This document shows positions 26,296-35,142 of a DNA stretch of 64,000 nt, piece after piece. A program made the position numbers and the translations under genes. Source of the DNA: Sphingomonas sp. CBMAI 2297 (GTDB lineage Bacteria; Pseudomonadota; Alphaproteobacteria; Sphingomonadales; Sphingomonadaceae); NCBI RefSeq assembly GCF_029870595.1, contig NZ_JAPDIR010000001.1:186001-250000 (forward strand), in the 5' to 3' direction. Numbering within the stretch: the first letter of the stretch is position 1; each line of letters opens with the position of its first letter. The notes under the pieces are model-generated. The model searched no databases, had not been told where the DNA came from, and saw nothing but the letters and a program-made list of their open reading frames with translations.

Positions 26296-26778
26296 ATGTT
26301 CCTGGCCGCCGCGCTCGCGCTGCTCGCCCCCCAGGCCGCCCCCGCTTCCCCGGATTCGGCGCTGCTCGCCGAAGTGAAGGCCGCCGATGCGGCGCTGTTC
26401 GACACCTTTTTCGAGCGCTGCGATCCCGCCCGCCTGGCATCGCTGGTGACGCCCGATTTCGAGATGTATCACGACAAGGACGGCGTGGTGGCGACCAGCG
26501 GCGCGGCGTTCGTCGCGCTCTATGCCAAGCAGTGCGAGGCGCGAAAGGCGCCCGGCGCCTGGCGCAGCCGCCGCGCATTGCTGCCCGTGTCGCTGCGCGT
26601 CGATCCGGTGCCGGGCTATGGCGCGATCGAGGAAGGCGACCATTTCTTCTACGAGCGGCGCGGCGACGGGCCGGAGAAGCTGGTGGGCCGCGCGCATTTC
26701 GTCCAGCTGTGGAAGAAGGCGCCGGACGGCTGGCGGGTGGCGCGGATCCTCAGCTATGCGCACCAGGCAGTGGATTAG
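26296..26778 (+). CDS. SnoaL/NTF2-like (DUF4440-type) secreted protein
   Basis: This 160-residue protein has a short signal peptide (FLAAALALLAPQAAPAS) and an NTF2-like fold: VKAADAALFDTFFERCDPARLASLVTPDFEMYHDKDG at the front and a final HFVQLWKKAPDGWRVARILSY strand pair typical of DUF4440. Such domains bind small ligands or act as simple enzymes; no function can be assigned. AAGGAGAAATAC before the ATG is a good ribosome-binding site. It diverges from the epoxide-hydrolase-like gene. Confidence 0.8.
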   Translation: MFLAAALALLAPQAAPASPDSALLAEVKAADAALFDTFFERCDPARLASLVTPDFEMYHDKDGVVATSGAAFVALYAKQCEARKAPGAWRSRRALLPVSLRVDPVPGYGAIEEGDHFFYERRGDGPEKLVGRAHFVQLWKKAPDGWRVARILSYAHQAVD

Positions 26779-26802
26779 AGTGGCGACTCAATCAGCGAAC
26801 CT

Positions 26803-26832
26803 CGCCATCCCCGCGCAGGCGGGGACGACCGG
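26803..26832. repeat. Degenerate copy of the GTCATCCCCGC repeat
   Basis: The stretch CTCGCCATCCCCGCGCAGGC followed by GGGGACGACC has the same paired CCCCGC/GCGGGG core as the element at 25061, with mismatches. It sits between two convergent genes. Confidence 0.55.
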
Positions 26833-26854
26833 GCTCGCCGACTGAGCCTCGAGC

Positions 26855-27394
26855 CTAGCGCCTTTCCGGCTCCGGCTTTCCGGCGAGGATCCCGCGAACC
26901 GCGTCCGCATCGCCGCCAGCGGCCGGGAGGAGGAACGGGCTGGAGCAGGGCGCCTGCAGCAGCGTCGGCAAATCGGCGCGTGGGGCTGGGAAGATCGTGG
27001 CGCTCGGTCCGCGCAGGGGCGGTATCGGCCTGGCCGGATTGCGCAGCGCAATCAGATAGGGACCGGGCGCCATGCTTTCCGGCTCGTCGAAGGTCGAATT
27101 GTCCCAGGTGACCGAAAGGCGCCTTGGCGCCCGGCCCAGCAGCACCTGGTCGACGACCACCTCGAATCGGGCATAGTCCCAGATCGGCCCCGGGCTTTTC
27201 ACCACCCGGTCGGCTTTCCTGCCCGAGGGATCGTGCCGGATGATCCGATATTTCTCCACGCGCCCGACCACGACGGTGTCGGCATAGCGGACATCCTCGG
27301 CCCGCAGCGGAACGAACGTCATGCAGGCCTTGGCGGGGACGGCGCCGGCAATGACGGCGACCGCCAGCATGCCCGTGTGCGAGAGATGGCGCAT
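26855..27394 (-). CDS. Hypothetical exported protein
   Basis: This 179-residue protein begins with a signal peptide (GMLAVAVIAGAVPAKA) whose cleavage would leave Cys as the first or second mature residue (CMTF). The next segment (ADTVVVGRVEKYRII, FEVVVDQVLLG, RRLSVTWDNSTF) has the alternating beta pattern of small secreted OB/NTR-like domains. That is a weak resemblance, not an assignment. ATG 27394 is chosen because it gives the signal peptide. The tail is rich in Pro and Ala. Confidence 0.65.
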   Translation of the reverse strand: MRHLSHTGMLAVAVIAGAVPAKACMTFVPLRAEDVRYADTVVVGRVEKYRIIRHDPSGRKADRVVKSPGPIWDYARFEVVVDQVLLGRAPRRLSVTWDNSTFDEPESMAPGPYLIALRNPARPIPPLRGPSATIFPAPRADLPTLLQAPCSSPFLLPAAGGDADAVRGILAGKPEPERR

Positions 27395-27459
27395 CCGCCT
27401 CGTCCTCCATTTGCCGGGAGGCAGCATTCCGCAAAGCCGGGCCCGGCGCAATGCCGTGC

Positions 27460-28263
27460 CTATAGCGCGAACTCTCCCATGATCACCGTCGCGCATCTGC
27501 CGCCCAGGATCACGCGGTCGCCGGCCAGCCCGCAGGCGAGATGGCCGCCGCGCTTCGAGGCCTGGAAGGCGCTGAACGTGTCGCGGCCCAGGCGCTTCGC
27601 CCAATAGGGCGCGAGCACCGAATGCGCCGATCCGGTGACCGGGTCCTCGTCGATGCCCGCGGCGGGCGCGAAGACGCGGCTGATCACGTCCGTCTCGATG
27701 CCCGGCGCCGTCACGATGTTGAGCGTGTCGCCGATCGCGGCGAGCGCGGCGAAATCGGGGCGCAGCGCCAGCACCGCCTCGGCGCTCTCCAGCACGGTCA
27801 GGTCATAGCCGTTGGGATGGCGCAGCGTCTCGCCCAGGCCGACGCCGAGCGCGGCGAGCAGGCCGGGCACCTCGGCGGGTTCGGGCGGATAGGCGGGCAG
27901 GGCCATCGCATAGCCGGCGCCGCTACCGGCGTCGTCGCGGCGCACTTCGAGGATGCCGGCCTTGCGGGTGCGGAAAGTGACGCGATCGCGCGCCGGATCG
28001 GCGGAAAGGACGAAATGCCCGCTCGCCAGCGTCGCATGGCCGCACAGCGCGACTTCGACGGCGGGAGTGAACCAGCGCAGCTCGAAATCCGCCGCGCCGC
28101 TGGCATCGGGCAGGAGGAATGCCGTCTCGGAGAGGTTGTTCTCCTCCGCGATCTGCTGGAGCACCGCGTCCGCCAGCCATTCGCGCAGCGGCATGACCGC
28201 GGCGGGATTGCCGGTGAAGGGGCGGTCGGCAAAGGCGTCGATCTGGGCGAAAGGCAGGCGCAC
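27460..28263 (-). CDS. PhzF-family isomerase-like protein
   Basis: This 267-residue protein has the two-lobed PhzF pattern: QIDAFADRPFTGNPAAVM at the front, the EENNLSETAFLL segment with the catalytic Glu region, RWFTPAVEVALCGHATLASG and the second-lobe DPVTGSAHSVLAPYW. PhzF isomerises a phenazine precursor, but most relatives have unknown substrates and no phenazine genes are near. It starts with GTG directly after the CDF transporter stop, so it is co-transcribed with it. Confidence 0.93.
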   Translation of the reverse strand: MRLPFAQIDAFADRPFTGNPAAVMPLREWLADAVLQQIAEENNLSETAFLLPDASGAADFELRWFTPAVEVALCGHATLASGHFVLSADPARDRVTFRTRKAGILEVRRDDAGSGAGYAMALPAYPPEPAEVPGLLAALGVGLGETLRHPNGYDLTVLESAEAVLALRPDFAALAAIGDTLNIVTAPGIETDVISRVFAPAAGIDEDPVTGSAHSVLAPYWAKRLGRDTFSAFQASKRGGHLACGLAGDRVILGGRCATVIMGEFAL

Positions 28264-29172
28264 TCAATTGTCCTTCAGCAGATTGGCTTCGATCATCGGG
28301 TTCTCGGGCACGTCGCAATGGCCCTCGGGATCGACATGGATCAGGATCTCGGTGCCCGGAAAGGCGGCGCCCAGCTCCTGCTCCAGCGCCTCGACCACGT
28401 CGTGCGCCTGCTGGATCGTCATCGCCGGGTTCATCGAGATGTGGAACTGGACGAAGTCGGCGGCGCCGCTGCTGCGGGTGCGCAGGTCGTGCAGGCTCTT
28501 GAGCGCAGGGTTGCGCGCGGCGACCTCGACAAAGGCGCGGCGCTTCTCCTCGGGCCATTCCTTGTCCATCAGCTGGTCGATCGCCGCCTCGCTGGCGCGC
28601 CAGGCGCCGAACAGCAGCCAGAAGGCGATGGCGATGCCGAACACCGGGTCGGCGCCGACCATGCCCCAGGCATCGAGCACCAGCGCGACGATCACCGCGC
28701 CGTTGAGCAGCAGGTCCGACGTATAGTGGATCCGGTCGGCGCCGATCGCGACCGATCCGGTGCGGGCGATGACATGCTGCTGGTAGCGGGTGAGCGCGAG
28801 CGTGACGACGATCGCGACCATGCTCACCGCGATGCCCGCTTCGGGCGAGGCGGAGACGTCGCCGCCCTGCAGCCGCTCGATCGCGCGCATCAGGATGGCG
28901 AGGGCGGAGATGGCGATCACCACCACCTGGAAGAGCGCGGCCAGCGCCTCGGCCTTGCCGTGCCCGAAGCGGTGATTCTCGTCGGCCGGCTGCGCGGCCC
29001 AGTGGACGCCGCCCAGCGTGACCAGCGAGGCGAACAGGTCGAGCACCGAATCGGCGAGGCTGGCGAGGACGGCCACCGATCCCGTCTCGATCGCCGCCCA
29101 GGCCTTGAGCGCGCCGAGCAGGATCGCGCAGCACACGCTGGCGATGGCGGCGCGGCGGGCGAGGTTGGTCAT
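28264..29172 (-). CDS. Cation diffusion facilitator (FieF-like) divalent metal exporter
   Basis: This 302-residue protein has six transmembrane segments and a C-terminal cytoplasmic domain. The zinc-site residues Asp41 and Asp45 (ASLADSVLDLF) and His149 and Asp153 (RIHYTSDLLLNG) match Asp45, Asp49, His153 and Asp157 of FieF with a constant offset of four. It exports Zn, Fe or similar ions by proton antiport. It lies between pdxH and phzF on one strand with tight spacing, which suggests one transcript. Confidence 0.93.
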   Translation of the reverse strand: MTNLARRAAIASVCCAILLGALKAWAAIETGSVAVLASLADSVLDLFASLVTLGGVHWAAQPADENHRFGHGKAEALAALFQVVVIAISALAILMRAIERLQGGDVSASPEAGIAVSMVAIVVTLALTRYQQHVIARTGSVAIGADRIHYTSDLLLNGAVIVALVLDAWGMVGADPVFGIAIAFWLLFGAWRASEAAIDQLMDKEWPEEKRRAFVEVAARNPALKSLHDLRTRSSGAADFVQFHISMNPAMTIQQAHDVVEALEQELGAAFPGTEILIHVDPEGHCDVPENPMIEANLLKDN

Positions 29173-29182
29173 GGCCGGCCGC

Positions 29183-29761
29183 TCATGGATAGAGCAGGCC
29201 TTCGGACCAGTCCTGGCCGGTGCGGGTGAACAGCCGGCGCTCGTGCAGGCGGTGGGCGCGGTCCTGCCAGAATTCGATCCGGTGCGGCGTGACGCGGTAG
29301 CCGCCCCAGTGCGGCGGGCGGGGGACGTCCCCGCCCTCGAAGCGCGCCTTCGCTTCCTCGAACCGGGCCTCGAAGGTCTCGCGCGCATCGAGCGGGCGCG
29401 ACTGGTCCGAGGCCCAGGCGCCGAGCTGCGAATCGCGGGCGCGGGTGGCGAAATAGGCGTCGCTCTCGGCATCGGTGGCGAAGCGCACGCTGCCCTCGAT
29501 GCGGACCTGGCGGCGCAGCGACTTCCAGTGGAAGAGCAGGGCGACCCTGGCGCCGTCGCCCAGGTCCTGCGCCTTGCGGCTCTCGCGGTTGGTGTAGAAG
29601 ACGAAGCCGTCCGGGCCATGGCCCTTGAGCAGCACCATCCGGGCGGAGGGCTGGCCGTCCGCGCTCACCGTCGCCAGCGTCATCGCGTTGGAATCATTGG
29701 GCTCGCTTTCGCGGGCTTCGCGGTACCAGGCGTCGAACAGGTCGAAGGGATCGGTGCGCAT
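29183..29761 (-). CDS. pdxH: Pyridoxamine 5'-phosphate oxidase PdxH
   Basis: This 192-residue flavoenzyme oxidises pyridoxamine or pyridoxine phosphate to pyridoxal phosphate. The FMN and substrate blocks are present: ARMVLLKGHGPDGFVFYTNRESRKAQDL, RQVRIEGSV, ARDSQLGAWASDQSRPLD and the C-terminal WGGYRVTPHRIEFWQDRAHRLHERR. The tail ends LYP, as in many PdxH proteins. It is the first gene of a probable pdxH-CDF-phzF transcript. The ATG at 29761 matches the usual family length. Confidence 0.96.
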   Translation of the reverse strand: MRTDPFDLFDAWYREARESEPNDSNAMTLATVSADGQPSARMVLLKGHGPDGFVFYTNRESRKAQDLGDGARVALLFHWKSLRRQVRIEGSVRFATDAESDAYFATRARDSQLGAWASDQSRPLDARETFEARFEEAKARFEGGDVPRPPHWGGYRVTPHRIEFWQDRAHRLHERRLFTRTGQDWSEGLLYP

Positions 29762-29850
29762 GGCAGGGGCTCTAATCGTCCCCCGGGCGAGTGTCGAGGA
29801 ACGACTCCCCTGCTGGCACATTGAATCGGCTTCGCAACGAGGAGAGCGCC

Positions 29851-29931
29851 ATGGCGGGGCGCCGCGATCCGAGCGAGCGGCTGGACGGGATCGCGGCGCG
29901 CGCGAGGACAGGCCGGCGAAGGAGGTCGTGA
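29851..29931 (+). CDS. Possible 26-codon leader ORF coupled to the LigD-type polymerase gene
   Basis: An ATG preceded by GAGGAGAGCGCC opens a 26-codon frame (MAGRRDPSERLDGIAARART then six more residues) whose TGA overlaps the next ATG by one base (TGATG). It is Arg-rich. The ribosome-binding site and exact overlap suggest translational coupling, but a short frame like this can arise by chance in GC-rich DNA. Confidence 0.3.
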   Translation: MAGRRDPSERLDGIAARARTGRRRRS

Positions 29932-30839
29932 TGAAGAAGCCCGTGCCGCTGTCCGAGTCGCTGTCCGCGCCGCCCGGATCGTCGATCGCGATCAGCAGCC
30001 GCGACCGGGTGATCTTCCCCGGCGACGGCCTGACCAAGGGCGACCTGGCCGATTATTATCTCGCCGTCGCTCCGATCCTGCTGCCCTGGCTCGCCAACCG
30101 GCCGATCAGCCTGGTGCGCTGCCCCCAGGGGCGGGCGCGGCGATGTTTCTTCCAGAAGCACGACGCCGGCAGCTTCGGCGCGCATGTCCACCATGTCGAC
30201 GTGCGCGAGAAGGACGGGTCGGTCGAGCCCTATCTCCATGTCGACGATGCCGACGGGATCCTGGCCTGTGTCCAGATGGGGACGATCGAGTTTCATGGCT
30301 GGGGCAGCCTGGCCGCCGATATCGAGAAGCCCGACCGGCTGGTGTTCGACCTCGATCCCGACGAGGGGCTCGACTGGGCCGATGTGCGCAAGGCCGCGGC
30401 CGATCTGAAGGAGCATCTCGCCGAGATCGGGCTGACCAGCTGGCCGATGCTGACGGGCGGGAAGGGCGTGCACGTGGTGGTGCCGCTGGCGCCGGAGGCG
30501 GAATGGCCCGAGGCCAGGCGCTTTTGCGAGCGCTTCGCCCGCGCGCGCGCCGAGGCCGAGCCGGACCGTTTCACCGCCAACCTCAAAAAGGTGCACCGCA
30601 AGGGCAGGATCTTCATCGACTATCTGCGCAACCAGCGCGGCAGCACCGCGGTGCTGCCCTATGTGGTCCGCGCCCGCGAAGGCGCGCCGGTCGCGGCGCC
30701 GGTCGGCTGGAGCGAGCTGCGCGACATCGACGGCCCCCGGCACTTCACGCTTCGGGACCGCGCCGGGCTGATCGAGCGCGCGACCGGGCGGGCGCTCGCG
30801 GGCTGGGGGCTGGCGGAGCAGGTGCTGCCCGATGTCTAG
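29931..30839 (+). CDS. LigD-type polymerase/primase domain protein (stand-alone)
   Basis: This 302-residue protein corresponds to the polymerase (eukaryotic-type primase) domain of LigD. The metal-binding DxD is in VFDLDPDEG, the nucleotide-binding TGGKGVHVVVPL follows, and the third catalytic Asp is in IFIDYLRNQRG. All catalytic residues appear intact. Ligase and phosphoesterase domains are absent, and neither Ku nor a ligase gene is in the window. It probably adds ribo- or deoxynucleotides at breaks. GGAGG lies 5 nt before the ATG. Confidence 0.92.
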   Translation: MKKPVPLSESLSAPPGSSIAISSRDRVIFPGDGLTKGDLADYYLAVAPILLPWLANRPISLVRCPQGRARRCFFQKHDAGSFGAHVHHVDVREKDGSVEPYLHVDDADGILACVQMGTIEFHGWGSLAADIEKPDRLVFDLDPDEGLDWADVRKAAADLKEHLAEIGLTSWPMLTGGKGVHVVVPLAPEAEWPEARRFCERFARARAEAEPDRFTANLKKVHRKGRIFIDYLRNQRGSTAVLPYVVRAREGAPVAAPVGWSELRDIDGPRHFTLRDRAGLIERATGRALAGWGLAEQVLPDV

Positions 30840-30859
30840 GGTGAGGACCCGGACACGCC

Positions 30860-30918
30860 TTTGAAACCATGTCCGTCATCTTTGAAACTACGCCCGTCAT
30901 CCCCGCCGTCGCAGGCGG
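30860..30918. repeat. Short direct repeat and GTCATCCCCGC repeat fragment
   Basis: Two 20-bp copies (TTTGAAACCATGTCCGTCAT and TTTGAAACTACGCCCGTCAT) are followed by CCCCGCCGTCGCAGGCGGG, a degenerate arm pair of the dispersed repeat. It sits between the convergent polymerase and acyltransferase genes and reaches into the end of the latter. Confidence 0.6.
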
Positions 30919-32051
30919 GCCCCCAGCCATGTCCGGATCGGCAGGTCCCACCAGCCATGGGCCATCCAGGCGACCAGCAGCAGGAACGGCACCAGCGCGA
31001 TGCCGATCGCGACCAGCGCGCCCTGCGAGGCGTGGCCGTTCGCGACGAAGTTCATCCAGACATAGAGGAAGGGGAAATGGGTGATGTAGATCGGATAGGA
31101 GATGCGCCCGCTCGCCTTGCACAGCCACAGCATGCCGCGCCCGGGCTCGGAATGGCGGCCGGCGACGAGGATCGCGGGAAATAGCAGGATGACGACCAGC
31201 GCCTCGTAGAGCCCGTTGAGCCTGATGCCGCTTATGGTCGGCAGCGTGGGCGCGGCGATCGCGGCGAGCATCGCCAGCGACAGGGGCAGCCAGCCGATCC
31301 GCACCTTCGGCAGGCGCTCGCGCACCCGATAGAGCCACAGGCCGGTGAGGAACGGAAAGAACAGGCGCACCGGCGCCATCCAGAAGGTCTCCCAATAGGA
31401 GCCCTGGTCCAGCGTGCCCTGCATCACGGCACCGGCCGTCAGCGCCACCCCGCTCGCCCCCGCCAGCAGGGCGAGCCACCTCGCCGGCAGCCGGCGCAGC
31501 ACCAGCGCATAGGCGAGATTGCCGAGATATTCCTGGAACAGCGTCCAGATCGGCCCGTTCAGCGGATGGGTGTCGGTCCAGCGATTGGGCAGCGGCCAGC
31601 TCGGCAGCGCGAACAGGCACAGGGCGAAGGCGACCAGCACCTGCCGCAGCGGTACCGCCTGGGCCTGGCCGGCAAAGGGATCGAGCAGATAGCTGGCCAG
31701 CCCGAGCAGCGCGCCGAGGATGACGAGCGGATGCAGCCGGATCAGCCGGAGGGAGACGAAGCGGCCCACGCCCATCCGGCCCCAGCGATCATCATAGGCA
31801 TAGCCGATCACGAACCCCGACAGCGCGAAGAAGAAGTCGACGGCGAGCGGCGCATGGTGCAGCACCACCCGGGCGCCGTCCCATTTCACCGTGATGCCCT
31901 GGATGTGGAAGAGCACCACGATCAGCGCGGCGGTGCCGCGCAGGCCGTCCAGCACCTCGAAATGCGCCTTGCCGGTCGCCGTCCGGTCGGGCGCGCCCGG
32001 CCTCCCTCCGGCGATCGCGTCGCCCATTGCCCTGTCAGCGCTGTCGGCCAC
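30897..32051 (-). CDS. Acyltransferase family 3 membrane protein (OafA/YrhL-like)
   Basis: This 384-residue polytopic protein begins with the family signature EVLDGLRGTAALIVVLFHI, whose His is catalytic, then AVDFFFALSGFVIGY. About ten transmembrane segments follow, ending near YPIYITHFPFLYVWMNF. Such enzymes transfer acyl groups (often acetyl or succinyl) to surface sugars or lipids. The GTG at 32051 has GGGAGGGGG five bases in front and is preferred to ATG 32027. No polysaccharide genes are adjacent, so the acceptor is unknown. Confidence 0.9.
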   Translation of the reverse strand: MADSADRAMGDAIAGGRPGAPDRTATGKAHFEVLDGLRGTAALIVVLFHIQGITVKWDGARVVLHHAPLAVDFFFALSGFVIGYAYDDRWGRMGVGRFVSLRLIRLHPLVILGALLGLASYLLDPFAGQAQAVPLRQVLVAFALCLFALPSWPLPNRWTDTHPLNGPIWTLFQEYLGNLAYALVLRRLPARWLALLAGASGVALTAGAVMQGTLDQGSYWETFWMAPVRLFFPFLTGLWLYRVRERLPKVRIGWLPLSLAMLAAIAAPTLPTISGIRLNGLYEALVVILLFPAILVAGRHSEPGRGMLWLCKASGRISYPIYITHFPFLYVWMNFVANGHASQGALVAIGIALVPFLLLVAWMAHGWWDLPIRTWLGARLRRRG

Positions 32052-32144
32052 GCGGCCCCCTCCCTGGTGCGTTGCCGCGATTGGTGTCCGGTCGCCGGGC
32101 AAACTGCAAGGCCGATCGCGATCCGCAAGAGTGGCGGTTGTTAG

Positions 32145-32165
32145 TTGCAAACGATTCTTAATATC
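32145..32165 (+). promoter_or_regulatory. Fur-like box upstream of the TonB-dependent receptor
   Basis: TTGCAAACGATTCTTAATATC resembles the iron-box pattern TGCAAATGATTCTCATT. It sits in the one AT-rich stretch between the divergent acyltransferase and receptor genes, about 60 bp before the receptor start. This fits repression by Fur under iron-replete conditions. Confidence 0.6.
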
Positions 32166-32226
32166 ACTAATGGCTCCGGCGAGGCGCGTGGGACGGCGCG
32201 CGTGGATCTGAAAAGGGGTCGTCGAC

Positions 32227-34353
32227 TTGCATGTGAAGCTTTCCCTCTGCCTGGGCGTGGCGCTGGCCGCGCTGGCCAATCCTGCCTTCGCCCAGGCGCA
32301 GGACGCCCCGAAACCGGCCGAGGAGGGCGAGATCGTCGTCAGCGGCCGCTACACGCTGCCCGACAAGATCGACACCGCGACCGGCCTGGGCCTGACCGTG
32401 CGCGAGACGCCGCAATCGGTGAGCATCGTCACCGCCCAGCGCATCCTCGACCAGAATCTGATCAGCATCGCCGACGTGATCCAGAACGGCGTCGGCGTGA
32501 CGGTCAACGAAGTCGACGATGTGCGGAACAGCTTCTACGCGCGCGGCTTCGAGATCCGGAACACCCAGCTCGACGGCGTGCCGACCAACTGGACGCTGGC
32601 GGGCAGCGCGGGCGAGACCAATATCGACGTGTCGATCTTCGAGCGGGTCGAGATCGTGCGCGGCGCGACCGGCCTGCTGAGCGGGGCGGGCGATCCTTCC
32701 GCTTCGGTCAACCTGGTCCGCAAACATGCCGATGCGCGCGACTGGGGCGGCTATGTCAGTGCCAGCTATGGCAGCTGGAACAGCCGGCGCGTCTCGGGCG
32801 ATGTCGGCGGGGCGATCACCGCCGACGGGCGGGTGCGGGTTCGCGCGGTCGGCCGCTACGAACAGGGCGACTCCTATATCGACCTCTACAGCAACAGGAA
32901 GTTCGTGCTCTACGGCGTGGTCGACGCCGATGTGACCGACAATACCCTGCTGCGCATCGGCATCAGTCACCAGGAGGCGAAGCCCGACGGCGCGACCTGG
33001 GGGGCGCTGCCGACCTTCTACAGCGACGGCAGCCTGACCCGCTGGCCGCGCGACAAGACGCCGGCGGCACCCTGGACGCGCTGGGACACCATCAACCAGA
33101 ACATCTTCGCCACGATCCGCCACGAATTCAGCGACCGCTGGAGCATCGTCGCCAACTATAACCGGGTGAAGAACGCGCAGCAGACCGAGCTGCTCTATCT
33201 CTCGGGCCTGGTCGACAAGGCGACCGGCCGGATCCAGTTCGCCTTCCCCTACAAGGACCAGGGCAACAACATCCAGAACAGCTTCGACGGGCAGCTCAAG
33301 GGCCTGGTCAAGCTGTTCGGGCGCGATCACGAAGTGGTGCTGGGCGCGCTGCACAGCACCCAGGATCGCGACACCGCGACCTTCGCCGCGCTCACTTTCC
33401 CGCCGGGCACCGATTTCGAGCGGTTCGGCGGCAGTTCCTATCCCTATCCGGGCTTCTCGACCACGCCGGCGGTGGGCGAGAAGACCAAGATCAGGCAGGA
33501 AGGCTATTATGCCGCGATGCGGCTCAACCTCACCGATCGCTTCAAGCTGATCGGCGGCGGGCGGCTGGCGAGCTGGAACATCAACGGCGTCCAGTTCGGC
33601 GTGACCACCGATTACGGCAACGACAACGAGTTCATCCCCTATGTCGGCGCGCTGTACGACATCACGCCGAACCACCGGCTCTATGCGAGCTACACCCGGA
33701 TCTTCCAGCCGCAGAACAATCGCGACCGCAACCTCAACCTGCTCGCGCCGCTGAACGGCAAGGCCTATGAGATCGGCGTTAAGAGCGCCTTTTTCGGCGA
33801 GGCGCTGCAGACTTCGGTCGCGCTGTTCCGCATCGAGCAGGACAATGTCGCCCAGCCCGACATCGTGGTGACGCCGCCCAACGGCCTGCCGCAGCAGACC
33901 TATGTCGCCGCCCAGGGCGTGACCAGCGACGGCTTCGAGGTGGAAGTGACCGGCCGGCCGCTGCCGGGCTGGAACGTCAATTTCGGCTATAGCCAGTTCA
34001 AGGCCGAGGATCGCGACGGCAAGCCCGCCAACACCGATCAGCCGCGCCGCCTGCTCAAGCTGTTCACCACCTATGCCGTCGATCGCTTCACGATCGGCGG
34101 CGGCGTGAACTATCGCAGCAGGGCCTATACGCCGAGCGCCAACCCGGTGACCGGCGCGCCGTTCGACTTCCAGCAGGACGGCTATGCGCTGGTAAGCCTG
34201 ATGGCGCGCTTCGCAGTGACGGAGCGGCTCCAGCTCCAGGCCAATCTCGAGAACGCGCTCGACAAGACCTATTACAGCCAGGTCGGGTTCTTCAGCCAGT
34301 ATCGCTACGGCGCACCGCGCAACTTCACCGTGAGCGCGAGCTATCGGTTCTGA
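32227..34353 (+). CDS. TonB-dependent siderophore-type receptor
   Basis: This 708-residue outer-membrane receptor has a signal peptide (LCLGVALAALANPAFA). The plug domain is at about 50-170 (TVRETPQSVSIVTAQRI, the ARGFEIRNTQLDGVP box, ERVEIVRGATGLLSGAGDPSASVNLVRK). A 22-strand barrel follows, with terminal FTVSASYRF. The motif set is that of FhuA/FpvA-type ferric siderophore receptors. TTG at 32227 is the likely start (AGGGG eight bases upstream); GTG 32233 is an alternative. The upstream Fur-like box and the DUF4198 gene behind it suggest metal-chelate uptake; the ligand is unknown. Confidence 0.93.
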   Translation: MHVKLSLCLGVALAALANPAFAQAQDAPKPAEEGEIVVSGRYTLPDKIDTATGLGLTVRETPQSVSIVTAQRILDQNLISIADVIQNGVGVTVNEVDDVRNSFYARGFEIRNTQLDGVPTNWTLAGSAGETNIDVSIFERVEIVRGATGLLSGAGDPSASVNLVRKHADARDWGGYVSASYGSWNSRRVSGDVGGAITADGRVRVRAVGRYEQGDSYIDLYSNRKFVLYGVVDADVTDNTLLRIGISHQEAKPDGATWGALPTFYSDGSLTRWPRDKTPAAPWTRWDTINQNIFATIRHEFSDRWSIVANYNRVKNAQQTELLYLSGLVDKATGRIQFAFPYKDQGNNIQNSFDGQLKGLVKLFGRDHEVVLGALHSTQDRDTATFAALTFPPGTDFERFGGSSYPYPGFSTTPAVGEKTKIRQEGYYAAMRLNLTDRFKLIGGGRLASWNINGVQFGVTTDYGNDNEFIPYVGALYDITPNHRLYASYTRIFQPQNNRDRNLNLLAPLNGKAYEIGVKSAFFGEALQTSVALFRIEQDNVAQPDIVVTPPNGLPQQTYVAAQGVTSDGFEVEVTGRPLPGWNVNFGYSQFKAEDRDGKPANTDQPRRLLKLFTTYAVDRFTIGGGVNYRSRAYTPSANPVTGAPFDFQQDGYALVSLMARFAVTERLQLQANLENALDKTYYSQVGFFSQYRYGAPRNFTVSASYRF

Positions 34354-34410
34354 CAAGGGGGCAGGGAGGTGCTCCCGGCGCCTCCCTCGTCCCGAGAGAG
34401 GAGAGTGACG

Positions 34411-35037
34411 ATGAAGAAGCTTCTGCTTGCCGCCGCCGCGATGCTGATCGCCGCCCCGGCCGCCGCGCACGAGGTCTGGGTGGAGCGGGACGGCACGGGG
34501 CCGGCGCGCATCTATCTGGGCGAGCCGAACGAAGCGGTGCCCGCCAATGGCGATCCCGAATTCCCCAGGCTGCAAGCGCCCCGGCTGGTCGGCGGCACGG
34601 GCGCGCTGACGCGGCGCGCCAACCATATCGAGGCGGCGGTGGAAGGCACCGGCGACGTCCGGGTGCGCGACGATGCGGTGTTCGCGCCCTGGGCGGCGGG
34701 CGAGGGCAGGCAGGGCGCGATCTTCTATGCCCGTGCCGGCAGGGCGGAGACCGGGCACGGGCTCGATCTCGAGCTGGTGCCGGTGGCGGCGAACGGCGAC
34801 ACGTTCACGCTGCTCTTCCGCGGCAAGCCAGTGCCAGCCGCCAAGCTGTCGATCGTCACGCCCGATCGCTGGCAGAAGGGCTTCGTTACCGATGCGGGGG
34901 GGCGGATCACGGTGCCCCGGCTGGGCAGGGGCCGCTATCTGGTCAGCGCCGCGCACGTCGAGAACGCGCCGGCGAAGCTGGGCGGCCAGGACGTGACGAG
35001 CGTGATGCACGTCTCGACGCTCACTTTCGTGCGCTGA
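34411..35037 (+). CDS. DUF4198-family periplasmic protein
   Basis: This 208-residue protein has a signal peptide (KKLLLAAAAMLIAAPAAA) and begins HEVWVERDG, the typical start of DUF4198 proteins. The family is often found beside TonB-dependent metal receptors and is linked to metal uptake, but the mechanism is not known. A Ser/Thr-poor beta-rich domain ends with ITVPRLGRGRYLVSA, like a carboxypeptidase-regulatory-type fold. GAGAGGAGAGTGACG precedes the ATG. It follows the receptor by 57 bp in the same direction. Confidence 0.87.
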   Translation: MKKLLLAAAAMLIAAPAAAHEVWVERDGTGPARIYLGEPNEAVPANGDPEFPRLQAPRLVGGTGALTRRANHIEAAVEGTGDVRVRDDAVFAPWAAGEGRQGAIFYARAGRAETGHGLDLELVPVAANGDTFTLLFRGKPVPAAKLSIVTPDRWQKGFVTDAGGRITVPRLGRGRYLVSAAHVENAPAKLGGQDVTSVMHVSTLTFVR

Positions 35038-35142
35038 ACCGAACCGGGGCGCCGCGCGGAGCGGCGCCCCGCGCGGCGCATCCCATGTTGCCATGCAGCA
35101 GGGATTCCCGCACTAGGTCTCCGGGATAGCTGGGGACGAAGC

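Noticed and set aside
27460..28263. PhzF gene as evidence for phenazine synthesis
   Set aside because: No other phz genes are near; PhzF-fold proteins are common outside phenazine producers.
32167..35094. 975-codon open frame on the minus strand
   Set aside because: Antisense shadow of the TonB receptor and DUF4198 genes, with no start context and no recognisable domain.
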